A DNA stretch of 64,000 bases from Physcomitrium patens (lineage: Eukaryota; Streptophyta; Bryopsida; Funariales; Funariaceae). The translations under genes were made by a program, and so were the position numbers. Under the pieces are notes generated by a model, which saw only the letters and a list, made by a program, of their open reading frames with translations, was not told the DNA's origin and ran no database searches. Position 1 is the first letter of the stretch. The number at the start of each line of letters is the position of its first letter. The stretch covers positions 20,891,405-20,955,404 of the forward strand of contig NC_037254.1 of the NCBI RefSeq assembly GCF_000002425.4, in the 5' to 3' direction. Shown in pieces: positions 36,310 through 48,588 of the stretch.

Positions 36310-39300
36310 TTCAAACTTATTGGCTAAGTTTCTAATCTATCAATCATCTATAGACATGTACAAAGATGAAATTGCATCTACAAAGCTTCTAGAAAGCTTT
36401 TCTAAAAGATATTATAAAATTAATTTATTTTCATATATTTTATTTATTTATATTATTTAAGTAATTATTAAAGTAAATATGTATATCCATGATATTATTC
36501 CTCCTTCTAGAAACAAGTTCCATTAGCAACAATAATCATATATTGGAGAAGTTCAAGATGTAATAAATTATATTTGTTACATACTTTGATCATTCTTCCC
36601 TTCAAAGCTAATTGATAGGTCCTCTTAGCCATTGATTAATGTTTCATTCTAAGGTAAAAAGATCCACCTTATTATTTGATTATTGTTGAGACTTTCATAA
36701 CTTCTTTCAAATAAAATATTTATTACACTATTAAGAATTGTTTTTACCTCTAATAAAATCACTAAACATCAAAAGTCTCTTCCAAGATTATAATACCAAA
36801 TGTATTGTATCTTATCATCTATTTGAAAAAGAACATGTCATTTTTTAAGGTCTTCATCTTAATTATGTCACCTTGAAGGCTATCACAATTGCAATGCTTT
36901 CTCCAATAAGTCAACAAATATTGACTCTTGAATTGAATCTATTAGTTATAGATTCTTCATCTTATTAGCATCAAAAAATATAAAAAATTTATAATAAAGG
37001 ATAGAAGCTAAAATATAATCTCTATTAAATATATTTTATTTTATAATAGAAAATTATTTGATTTTTTATCTTAATTTTGATGGATGTTGTTGATGAAATT
37101 TTTTAATCTTTTCTGTTGTATTTGCAAGATTTTTTTTTTGGTTCCTATATGCATTCATTAATATTGTATCTATGCTAATAAATAAGATATTCTAATCTAT
37201 TTTGGCATTGCCTTGAGTCTAAGACTTCTTCCACCTCAAATTCATAATTATTATTTATTTCTATAAAAGTCACATTTATCTTCTTTCTGAGATATTCATT
37301 GTCTTATATAGCTTTAAAAAGTATACATGAAATATAAGTTGGATTTTTATAGACTTTGATAGATGTAATTCATAAGCAATTGGATTAACTTGTTGACATA
37401 TAAGAAATGGTCTAAGTCTATGGTAATCCAATTTGTCACAAGGATAAATAATCTTGATAATATAACAAGATAATCATACTTTATTGCCTATATGGTATTG
37501 AGATTGTTCTTTGTAATAAGCATTTACATTAATCTTTTATCATTCTTAAATTTCTTTTGGATGTACCTTCATTATTATCTATAGTTCAGATAAATGATTT
37601 TCTATAACTTTTGCCATAAGAATCAACTGTTAAAAAGTCAAAAGCATCAAGTTATAAAGGATAATCATAATTATCAAAGAAAGGTATGTATTGAATAAAA
37701 TAATATATTATATTATAATAAGAAAACTTAACCAATGGCAAAAGAATTGTCCAATCATCTTATTGATAGTTGATGGTATACTTCAAATACTATTCCAAAA
37801 TTTGATTTACTCACTCTATTTCTCTATTGATTTAAAGATGAAAAAATTAAAGATAGTTTTATGTCTACCTTTAAAATCTTAAAAAGAATTTTTTTAAATC
37901 TTGATACAAATTGAATCCCATTATCTAATATAATATCCTTAGACAATCCACAATAGCAATAAATATTGTCAAAAAAAAGTTTAGTTGTTTCTTTATTTAT
38001 AATAGAATTTTTACATTATACAAAATATGCCATCTTAGTAAAAAAAATCTACAATCACAAATATAAAGTCATAGAAACTTGAGACTTAAAAATCCATGAT
38101 AAAATCCATAGAAACAAAAGACTATGGTTATTTTAGAATAATTAATGATTGAAGAAATTTATAAGATAAATAATAAGGAGTTTTTGATCTTAAACAAATG
38201 TCACATAGTTATACAAAATCTTTAACTACCTTCCTCATTTGACACCACTAAAAATCTCTAGATATTAATTCCAAAATCTTATTATATCTAAAATGTCATG
38301 TTGTTGGAAAGTTATGATGAGCTTTATAAATACATAATTTTGCTTTATCTTTTGGAAAATATAAACAACCGTCAAAATAGAATACATTATTCTTGAATTT
38401 AAACTTGGAAATATTATAAGATTTTGAAGAATTTTCTATAATATCACAAATAAGAAGATCGGAGGACATACTTAATTGAAGTTACTTAAGAAAAAATAAA
38501 TCAAAAATTAATATTGATTTTATTGCTCAAAGATGAAATTATTTTGGCTTCAAGAGACTTGTTTCTTATTGATTAAAATTATATTTTTTTTTTATATATA
38601 AGACAAGATTGTCTAGAAAGCACATTTGACAAAACTTGTTGTTTTTTTGGTTGGTAAATGATTTTGAATTCAAATCTTAACAAAGATATGCTTTAATAAG
38701 CTTGGTAATAATTCAAAAAATATATTAATATAAAATACTTAAGATTCTTGTGATTTGTATATATACAATGACTAGATTCAAATCCCTTTTTGAATAATGG
38801 TACCATTCTTAAAACAAATCTATAATTATAAGAATTTCTTTATTGTAGATCTCATAATTAAACTTGGCTGCTAAAACTTTTTATGAATAAAAAGCTATTA
38901 GTTGAAGTTTATCATGTGCTCTCATTTGTGACAATACAGCATTCAAAACAAAGTCTAATGCATCTATTTTCATAAAAAATGGCTTAAAAAAATTACCACA
39001 ATACATAATTGTTATAAAATAAAGATCTTCAGAGATCTTTAGAGCTTCAAATATTACTTTTGCTTCTTAATTCTATTAGAGTTTATTTTTATAAGTCAAA
39101 CGTATAAGTGTAGCTACAAGTTGAAAAAAGTTCTTGATAAAGATTCAATAGTAATTGACAAATCTCAAAAAATATTAGACATTGCTTATTATTTTTAGAA
39201 TCTTCTAATTTATAATACTTTAAAATTTTTAAGATCCATTATGATTCTATCATTTAAAATGATGTATCTTAAGAAATCAACTTGAAAAGTCTAAAATACA

Positions 39301-41660
39301 TACTTTTTAATCTTGATACAAAGCTTTATATTTTTTAGTTTTTGTAATACACCAAAAAATATGAAGTTTATGTTTTTTTTTTGTTCTTAGAATAGATTAA
39401 AATATTATTAGGTAATAGACAATAAAATCATCCAAAAATACTTGAAAAACATCATTCATTAGATATTAAAAAGCTTCTATTGCATTTATAAGTCCAAAAG
39501 GAATGACATTGTATTCAAAACGTCCATATCTAATTTAAAACATAGTCTTCTATTCATTTCCTTCTTTAAGTCATTGATAATTGATACACATCTGTAAAGA
39601 TCTATTTTTTTCTTCATAAATAAGCTTGGAGTTCTTACTAGAGATTTAAAATAGCGTATAAAATTTTTAGCTATATTTTCTTCAAAATACTTCTTAACTT
39701 TAACCAACTCATTTTGTGATAAACTGTAAATTGGTCTAAATGGCAAATGAGTTTCATCTTAAAGATCAATTGAAAAATTATAGGATAATATTTTAAAAGA
39801 GTATCTTCATTTTTCTTCTCAAAAATATCTTTGAAATCTTAATATTGGCTTGAAATGCCACTTGAAGTCTATTAAAAATATGTCTAGCATATATAACATA
39901 AGTTGATCATTTTTTTGTAGCATGCAAGTAAGCTCTTGTACCTATAAATACGAATTTGGTTGTATTTGACTTATGACTTTTTACTTGGTTAACAATATTC
40001 TTAGTTATATTTTTTAAAAAAATCAAGTCTATAAAAAATTCAATCTATTTGAGGGCTATACTTTTTTAGCCATAATAAATCTAAAATCACTAATTTAAAG
40101 AGAGATCTAATGATATTAAATATTACAAAACTTTTATAACTATTAATTTCTACTTTTGTAGAATTCTTTTTTATAAATAATATCTCCAAAAGACAACAAA
40201 CGACCATCTATGATTTCTACATAAATAAGTTTAATTTTCTTCATTAAAATATGTTATGTTTTTTAATAAATTCTTCATCTAAGAAAGTAATTGAGGCTTA
40301 TGAATCTAGTAAGACAGAAGCTTTTGTGATGTTTAGGTCCTAAAGTAAAATCTATTATAAAACAAGAAGAAGGTTGTAAAGAGAGAATAAGACCTTTATT
40401 AGGTATTGTATAAGATTTTAATTACACAATCCTTATTATAGCTGAACAAACTCATTTTTTGACATACTATCTTTTTTGATAACCATACTCCTTATTTTGT
40501 AGTTATATTGCTTCTTTAGATAATATTAAGCAATATGTTTAGGTTCTCCAAAATATAAGCATAATCTTTGATAACAATGAATAATCTTTTTTTTTTTAGT
40601 GAGAGATTTAAAATATACTGCATCAATTTGCATATCTTGTACTTCCAAATATATGTATTGAGAAGATGTTGGTGTTGCCATTGGATTAAAATAATATTAA
40701 AGCTTAATCGTACAACTTTTGAATCAAAATTTAAAAAGTTAATTGTTACACTTCAAAGTAAAGTCAATTGCTTAACTTAATATTTGAGGATTAAGTGAAT
40801 TGAGCATCAATTTCTTTACTTTACATTATAATTTGAAAACTTTTGGTTAATAAAAGTAACATTATTTGACTTAATATCAATTATAAGTTGTCAAAATTTT
40901 AAAGCATATAATATTATAAATTAATTACTTTATTGAAAAATATAAAACTTAATTGTTATAATATAAATTACATCATATTCTCTATACATAAATCAAAACT
41001 TTGCCAAAAAAGCTTCCAAATTATTCAATATTAAATCACATCATTTAAAAAAAGATAAAAACTATGATAATGTAGAACTTAAAATAAGTGTATTAATAAA
41101 TCTAATTTGTGACCGTGGAGTTGAATAGCTTTAGGATTGAAGTTCAATAATCAGTTATTCTTGATTGATGAAACTTCAAAATTTTGATCTTCTGCCATCA
41201 AACTTCTTAAGTAAGATAATTATAAGTTTTCTAATACTTAAATGATGTTTCACAATAAAAAGAATAGCATAATTTAGTATAGATGTTGAAGCAACTCCAA
41301 TCATCTCTACATCTTTAATTCTTATAAATCTTGTTGCTTTTTTTTTTTTATAGTAAATTGAGTTGATACATAACAAGTATTAATTTCTTCAATTGATCAT
41401 CCATTTTTACTATTGCACTTTTCATCTCAATAAGCTTTGCCATTATTATACAATAGAAAAAAAATGTCTAATATTTCTAAAAAGAAATGGATAATTTGCA
41501 ACTTCTAATATGCTTATGTCTTATCAAAAGAAAAAAAAAATCTATTCTTAATCAAAAAGAGACATAACTTTCATATTGTAAATATATTCTTGTTAATTTG
41601 TCAAAAACAAGAACTTGATGAAGACAAATAAACAAAGAAAATAATCAATAATGAATTATT
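36310..41660 (-). mobile_element. Older Ty3/Gypsy fossil of the same family, minus strand
   Basis: Minus-strand copy with the same internal order. A partial LTR lies at about 41,599-41,660. The Gag start lies near 41,443, where it resembles the Gag start of the 6.4-kb element. Reverse transcriptase segments lie near 39,486-39,746 (YFEENIAKNFIRYFKS) and integrase-like sequence near 37,690-38,100. A truncated LTR lies at about 36,310-36,494. Both LTRs are incomplete. Base composition has drifted strongly to A/T. It is broken, with very many breaks, and clearly older than the 6.4-kb copy. Confidence 0.8.
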
Positions 41661-41752
41661 GTTTATAAAATATTTTTGTTTGAATAAAAAATAATGAGTA
41701 AATTTTTTGAGTTGTAAAAACTCTTTCTGTAAATATATAGAGTGTAGTTTTG

Positions 41753-41786
<34 letters not shown>

Positions 41787-42439
41787 TATTCTTTGAAGCA
41801 AAAGTGATGATTGTAAATTGGGATAGAGAGGCATCCCCAGAACAAACTTCAGCACCCATGTGAATGGGGATCAGTGCAGGCTCCTTGAGGAACGGGTTCT
41901 GAGTTGTAAATCTTTCTCAACCTGCCCGCCCTTCTGGTTCCCCTACTTTCCCCCTCTCCGTTCCCAGAAAATGGATCGGCGGTTGAGATTGAATCTGAGC
42001 GGTGGCTGCGATCCGAAGGCTCACGATGGCGGAGCCAGTCGATTGAGTTGGGAGGTCATGGAGACACGTAGTGACGAGGTCAACCTGCCCAAAATAATGA
42101 CGAAGCCCTAACGAAAACCTAATATTTCTGAATCACACAAATCCAGCATGAAGTACAAATTCGCAGCAACGGGGATCTTTTCCTTGCACTCACTGCCACC
42201 GTCTTTGCAACTGCCTCCGGGCATGATCGTTATCAGAGGTTCGTAGGCTTTTTGAACGGTTTACGTCGCATTAGTTTCCAGCCAGAGATTGGTGTGTCAA
42301 CGCTGTGTCTCCGTTCGAAGTTTTTCCCGACCACTGTGAGTTCGGTCGAGGCTGACCCGTGTGATAGGTTCGGTTAGTTTGCTCAGTTGATTTCACCTGA
42401 GTCTCGTGTTGTGCGATGATCTTCCTGTCGTTGTGGGAT
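41661..42439. other. Border of retroelement and host island; possible leader or host-gene exon
   Basis: An A run of about 28 lies at 41,757-41,784, then GC content rises sharply. A short frame starts at ATG 41,971 (MDRRLRLNLSGGCDP, 46 codons, ending at 42,111), unrecognised. The region could be the first exon or leader of a non-coding host transcript for the snoRNA-like units that follow. Confidence 0.35.
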
Positions 42440-42543
42440 CTAAGAAGAATGAAACGCTCTGAACACCGACTGACACGATGTTTCTCGTGTTAGTGAGGGA
42501 TATGCTACGGGCCAAGAAATCGCTCTTCTGACTCGTAATCGCC
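42436..42543 (+). ncRNA. Candidate box C/D snoRNA, copy 1
   Basis: Order of boxes: C-like AGAATGA at about 42,446, D' CTGA at about 42,470, a 5-bp hairpin CACGA...TCGTG, C'-like TAGTGAG, and D box CTGA at 42,528-42,531. It is about 72% identical to copy 2, which lies 172 bp downstream, and shares the block ATGCTACGGGCC. Its C box departs from RUGAUGA at two positions and its terminal stem is weaker than in copy 2. Target RNA is unknown. Confidence 0.45.
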
Positions 42544-42607
42544 GCTGTTAGAACTTGTTGCAGTATGTCGATGTTTACTTTGCTGTCTGAGTAAGTGATT
42601 CTTTGGT

Positions 42608-42713
42608 GTGTGCAAGAAGGATGAAACGCACTGGGCACTGAGTATCACGAAATATTTTCGTGTTTATGAGAGACATGCTACGGGCCTAGAAAACCCTTTT
42701 CTGACTTGTACAC
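42608..42713 (+). ncRNA. Candidate box C/D snoRNA, copy 2
   Basis: 106 nt closed by a 9-bp terminal stem, GTGTGCAAG with CTTGTACAC (one G-U pair). Inside are C-like AGGATGA (one change from RUGAUGA), D' CTGA, a 7-bp hairpin CACGAAA...TTTCGTG, C'-like TTATGAG, and D box CTGA at 42,701-42,704. The stem placing C and D together is the diagnostic fold of box C/D snoRNAs, which guide 2'-O-methylation in the nucleolus. Plant snoRNAs are often in tandem clusters. The guide target was not identified, so the class call is inference. Confidence 0.5.
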
Positions 42714-44608
42714 TCGGATGGATTACTCACGCTGTCTGTTAACTTGCCTAGCGTTCGCCGCCCAATCTCGTAAGTAATCTTGTTCTCTGAAAGTACAGTA
42801 AGTATGAACTTCTATTGTCCATGACATGCCACGCTTGTGCGATGCAAGTATACGCCCTTTTGGGAAGTACAAAGTTAAAATACTACCTCGTCAGGTGAGC
42901 ATTAAATTGCTATGTATGTTGACTACTTCCTGTCAATCGCCGTGTCACATCAGTAGCGTTAAATCTACTTCGGCCAAGTGATGAGCCATCCCCATGATAG
43001 AATCAATTCTTCAGTATTTGCCATTATCGGCAGCCGGTACTATGAAGCGAGGCCCTGTGACAACCAAACCCACAAGAATAAAATGAAGAATTGCCTCAGG
43101 GCTACATGTTGGCCATTACAGTTACCTGCTATGCTACTAATAACAGTCCATTTCAATAAGTAACAACTTATGGTGTCTAACTGCATTAAATGCAATACTC
43201 TGGATTTCATGATATCATCAACCAATATTTGTAAAAGAGTCAACATAATTCTTTTTATATTCAAATACTTATTTATAAGTATGATTAAAACAGTAAAACT
43301 TCAATAATATGGTTTGTCCACAATGAAGTAGATGTGACAAAACATAGTGAATTTTACGTAAATGAGTCTTCATTCTCTCTGGATTAAAATAAAAGAAAAT
43401 AAATGCGGTCTGCAAAACTTGATAATATTTAGTGAAAGCGAAGAAACACTATGATCGCTTACTTTATATTAAAAGCACCCCCCACAGCCTTTTTACTATT
43501 ACAATCGGCCCCTCCCAGACCGACACGTAGCTCATAGATAACATCCATCCAAATCTATCCGCATATCTTGACGAGAAAGCCCCATCAAACAAACAGGTGG
43601 ATCACATTATCCTCCCGTTCCGTGCCCCCCCTCTCGCGGTCTTCGGTGCCCGTGGCTCCAGCCCTTCCTCCGTTTCAAGCTTGCGGCAACGCTCAACATC
43701 CCCATCGCTCCTCCATCCCACTTTGTAACGCCTTCGTGACGAGAGCCCCAATCAAAATCACGCTGGGGGGCATCTTCGCAATCACGCGCCTTCGAATTCT
43801 GCGTCTCGGGAGCTTCTGATCGATCCATTGAGGGTCGAAATCTGTTCTGGGTGCACAATTCTCCGCCCGCTTTGTCTCTTTGAGTATGACAACCACGGCT
43901 CCGTTGTTTGCAACTCTTAGATGGCATTCTCCTCGCTTCTTATGTTTGTTGGTGTCGCTGTTAGCAAGTTTTTTTTTTGTTTTGTTTTTTTTGGTTTGAT
44001 TTGGTTCCTTCAAGCTGAAGTTGCGGCGAGAGCTGTGTCACCATGCGGCATACGCACTTTTGAAGTTTGATGAGCTTTTGTGGTCATTTATTTGTGATGT
44101 TTTTTGGAGAGTTTAGAGGCCGGAGATGTTTTTTTCTAATGGGAAGTTGGAGTCTGTGGGATTGAAATGGCGGACGTCTTCGCTTGAAATGTCTATGATT
44201 TTTGTGTCCTTGGTATCCAATTTTCTGTTAGTGTGTACGCGAATCCTTTCCTTTGTGGTTGTAAATGTATTTGGAGCTGCAATTCAAGTAGGTTTGTTGG
44301 CGGGGCAAGGTTAAGCGTTAGCGGATTGGGTGGCTGAGGGACTGTTTGGATTTCTCCGAGGAATTGAAGGGAGATTTGGAGAATGCGAGCAATCCTGTAA
44401 TTTGTGCAGAATTCGTTGACTTGGTTGGGAAGAGTTAGAACCCTACGTTAGGGTTTATCACACTTCGAGCAGGAATTTCAAATTGGTCATTTGGTGTTTT
44501 CTTAGGGATCAGGGAACGTCGGTGTAGTATCAGGGAAACTCGCAGGAATTTGAGGAAGTTTTGGGAGACTCGTGAAGGGATATTGAAAGCTTGTTCGGAC
44601 TAGGACTT
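42714..44608. other. Intergenic and probable 5' region of the 131-residue gene
   Basis: 42,714-43,180 is mid-GC and may belong to the snoRNA-like host transcript; an RUGAUGA match at 42,979 has no partner D box. 43,180-43,480 is AT-rich. From 43,490 GC rises again, with frames on both strands that are long only through composition; this is probably the promoter and leader of the gene starting at 44,609. Confidence 0.45.
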
Positions 44609-45779
44609 ATGGCGCCGAAGAAGAGGACGTCGAGGTTTGCGAACGAGGATGCGCCCTGGCGAGCTCTCAAGGGAGAGAAGCCTGTTCCTCGAATTAACAA
44701 GGGTGGCGTTGTGGCTGTTCGGCAAGGAGCTAACTACCAGTATGCCATTAGCATTATGAAGGTTTGGTCCGGCATTCTGTTACATTGAATGGAACTTATT
44801 TGATAACCTAGGTCGTCGTATCTCCATCATTTTTTATGAGGGTCGACTTAGTGCGGTTCACTGAGTTCCTGATGGCTACATTCGATCAATCCGTCCATGT
44901 ACGATCTTACGTGCGTACTTCTAAGGTATCGAAACCCTATAGGGAATCTCACTTCGATTGAAACTCTGAGAAACGCGCTTCGATGGCTAATGATTTTCTG
45001 TCAATGGATGCAGCATCCGGATCCAATAGGCTATGGTCTTGCTCGTGAAGCTTATGTAGAACCCGCTGGACCTGATTGCATTATCCCTGGATTGCAAAGG
45101 CCCGTAAAGGTCCTAGGCCTTCAAGTGAGTTTTTCCTACCTATTGTATTATTAGTTTGGAATTGGGGTTATTTTATCCGGTTGTTATATAATTACTACTG
45201 ATAGAAGGTTGTAGTAAATGGACCAAGCAATGGAGATATAGTTGCAGTACAACTGTAATAAAACCGTACAAGGATATGCAGGTATGGCCAATTCCTTTCA
45301 AACCGGTAATCAGCTTGAAAGCGCTAGAACCAATCGGTCGTGAATTGAAGACTGTAGGGAAGGTATTGTACCTCTTTTCTTGTTACTGTATATATGGTTA
45401 CAATGCATTCATGGTCGCTAAGGATTTTGTCACGACGCTCAACTTCCTCTTCCTCTTCTTCTTCTTCCCATTTTACTTCGCATTAGATAATTGTAACTTT
45501 GGGTGTTCTTGAAAAGCACTGTCGGCCGTACGTTAAATAAATATTTATTTAACATAAGGCACGATCAATCACTGACTCTCGTCATTATTCACGAGGCGTA
45601 CACAAAGTGATCGAGACATGTTGTCTTGTTCACTTCTTTTTCCCAATGTTGATATTTACGAGCTCTTGAGTCGGTAAAGAGATATATTTGATGCTTGGTC
45701 TAACAGCTGCATTTGGTGTGTGAAATAGTTGTTGGACAAGGCCTTTGACCTAATGCAAGCGCCGTTTAGTGAGCGATAG
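44609..45779 (+). CDS. Conserved small plant protein, 131 residues, function unknown
   Basis: Four exons, 44,609-44,761, 45,014-45,124, 45,282-45,362 and 45,729-45,779, have GT/AG borders and all phase-0 junctions, giving 131 residues. The start MAPKKRTSRFANEDAPWRAL is the first ATG in frame; the frame upstream begins at a TTG. Notable blocks are WRALKGEKPVPRI, HPDPIGYGLAREAYVEPAGP, DCIIPGLQRPVKVLGL, LEPIGRELKTVGK and a C-terminal LLDKAFDLMQAPFSER. I recall similar short basic-start proteins across green plants with the same HPDPIG and GPDCI-PG blocks, one of them annotated as a putative copper-binding protein. I cannot confirm this. There are no membrane segments or signal peptide. The last exon was found by matching the family's C-terminal helix and is the least certain. 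Confidence 0.75.
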
Positions 45780-48588
45780 CTCTAGATATCAAAGTGAAGA
45801 ATATCATATGTACCATGAAGCCGATTCTGGATTTCAGTTGCAACTCTATTGTTCTTGAAGTAAATCCAAAATTTTCTGGTGAGTAATGAATTCAGTACTT
45901 ACGTACACAAAAAGGTCTAGCTATCTTCCTGACCAGTAAGGCACACAAGATTACCGTAGATTAAGTGAGCTAATTTCAGATGTTTGAGGCTGCTTGGCAT
46001 ACTCCATGTGGATTACCTGCATTGACTTGACACGAAGTTTTATAGATCGCCCCAACACTTGTACCCTCAGAAGAATCATGCTAGTGTCATGAAAAGATAG
46101 TTTGTGGAGGAACATCTCTTGATCTTGTCGAAGAGCATATGCTGGTCACCTGCTCAATTCAAGGTTGTCCTGAAGATTTAATGAAGAAGACTGGATTAGC
46201 TATTATATACATGCAAACTTCCTCAGCTTCATGTACATTAACAAGTATGATATTGTCAGGTTCACGTGAACAAAGATAAAATATATTTGTGAAGATGAGC
46301 TCATTGTATCAAAACTTTCCTGCCTAAGTTATTTGTTGTCTAATGGATTAATCATCTCACTTCAGCTTGGTGACGGTCTAATTAGTTGATGATAAAGAAA
46401 ATTGAAGTTCTACATATTTGGACATTTGGGTGTAGTAATCATTTAAATTTGTGTAAGTCAAAAATACAATTGAGGTGTGAATTTATTAGGGTACTAGCAA
46501 TCTTGATAATGAAAGTCCTTTTTAAAATATATAAAAATGTCTACGTTTAGAAACTGCGTTTCTTGCCAACTGGATCTAAATTGTAAAACAATATTTCCAG
46601 TCGCATATTTGCAATTGTATGTATGCTATTATGAGATCACATCCAATTCTTATTCTATATCAAACCAACAATATTTTTCTCTCTGACTTTCAATTATCCA
46701 GAAGCTATTGCTTGTCAGTTAAATTTTGGGGTATTGATTAATAAATATCGATAAGGGTTATTTTAAGATTGGTGTGTTTGTGACTTGTTCATTTACTAAG
46801 TTTGCAAATGTAGAGATACTAGTCTGATATAGAATTTTAAAATTCCAAGTGGTACTTGTGAGCAAGTTTTTATAAATATTTTTGGAATTAATTATGGAAT
46901 ATATGTGCCAAATCTTTAATATTGTGATTGAAGATTTTATACCTTATTTGGAAATCAATCATTACATCATAGTTATTTACCAGTTTAGCACCCAATAAAT
47001 CGTTAAGTTTAATATCATAAAAGAAACAAAAATCAGAATTGACTTTGTAGATCAAAATTTGAAATTTTATAAAGCTACGTTGGTTTATAAAACCATATAT
47101 AAAACCGACATGAAATGTTAATCTTTTTGGTTAACATGTAAAATTTAATTGGGTTTTCTTATTGGATTAAAAATGACAACTTTGGAAACAACAAGATTGA
47201 GGACAAAGTTGAATGATAAGGTTTTTATTTGTAAATTCAATACGCCCAATTGATTGTACTGCACATTATTAAAATTTAGCAAGTAAGATTACAGAAGTTA
47301 CATAAAAAAAGAATTGCAAAGCAGTTTTGAAAATCGTAAAGTATTATTTAAGTAGTATTAAAAACAACTTTGGCAACAGTGTGTAATGTTTACCATTATC
47401 AAGGAATCCAAAATGAGCTTTCACTTCTGTAGTTTAAACTTAATCAAATTGCCAAAAAACACAACAATATTTCTTTGTTTGATATGAAATGCCATATTTA
47501 ATTAAATCAAATTAAAATAAAAAAGAAATAAAAAGAAATAAAAGATTGGATGAAGAATCGAATAAAATTGTGATAATTTTGTAGGTTTTACATTCCAACA
47601 ATTTTCAGAGCAAGAAATAATCTGATACTAAGAATAAGGTACATGGATTTTTGTGCATATAGTGTGAAAGACATTTAATTGAGCATAGATGGTACAAAGA
47701 TTAATTTACATCTACAACCTAAAGTACTATTGATGTAAAATGATTGCAAAATTTTATGTTAAGTGAACATGAATTCAATCTTAATGTTTATAAAGTAATA
47801 AGGTGAGTTAGAAAGGATTAACAATCAACAAGATACAAGGACTAATAGCAATAGAAACAAACAAAATAACTAACATATTCTATTTATGTTGCACGTATGA
47901 AGATTTGAAATAAATGTTAACAAAGTTAAAAAAGTCAAAGGGTTAGCTGTATACCTGTTCTGCGAAATCGCAACATCGCTGTCCTAGAACAACCATTGGT
48001 TTGTTGTGTTAATTTGTTTAAATAAAGGCTTCAATTGATTTTACAGAAGTGCAGTTAATCAGCTTCAAAGCATATCCCAGAAGATAAATCTATTGTTCTA
48101 AGCAATTCCTACTCGACAGAATAGCAACAAAGCGGGAAAAATTTCGAAGTTAGCAGGGATGTCCTTGGTTTTCATAAACCCATTCTGCTAACATGGAACC
48201 CTATAATATAAAGCTAGCTGAACTGTAGAAAGATTTCATACTCCAAGGTAAATATGTGAATGATAAGGATGTTCTAGGGTTAGGCTAATTTATGGATGCT
48301 TCAGGTTGAAAAAGCCATGTGCCCTTGACATTTTTACTAGGGAAGCGACCCCATGGAGTCTACTTTGTGAACTTCTGCGTTGCAATACAACTTGCAGTAC
48401 GTGCTGAAGGAATATTCCACCAAATGTCTTGTTATGAATTCAAAACATTTACGCAATCAATCAACTCAATACACACAGAGAAGTGTCCCGAGCTTGATGT
48501 ACCCATAAGATTTCGACTCTCGTAGCATACATAACCGCAGTCACCAACTGGCTCAAGCATGTTTGAAGTTTCATTTATTGGAAGAGTG
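45780..48588. other. AT-rich spacer between convergent genes
   Basis: 3' UTR of the 131-residue gene is expected at the left end and that of SPC22 at the right end. 46,400-47,950 is AT-rich with no frame, LTR or domain that I can recognise. Confidence 0.5.

Noticed and set aside
42970-43080. Third box C/D snoRNA starting at RUGAUGA near 42,979
   Set aside because: No D box CTGA or closing stem at a suitable distance.
43607-44013. Two overlapping minus-strand frames of 106 codons
   Set aside because: They overlap each other in different frames, lack family motifs and fit GC-rich leader sequence.
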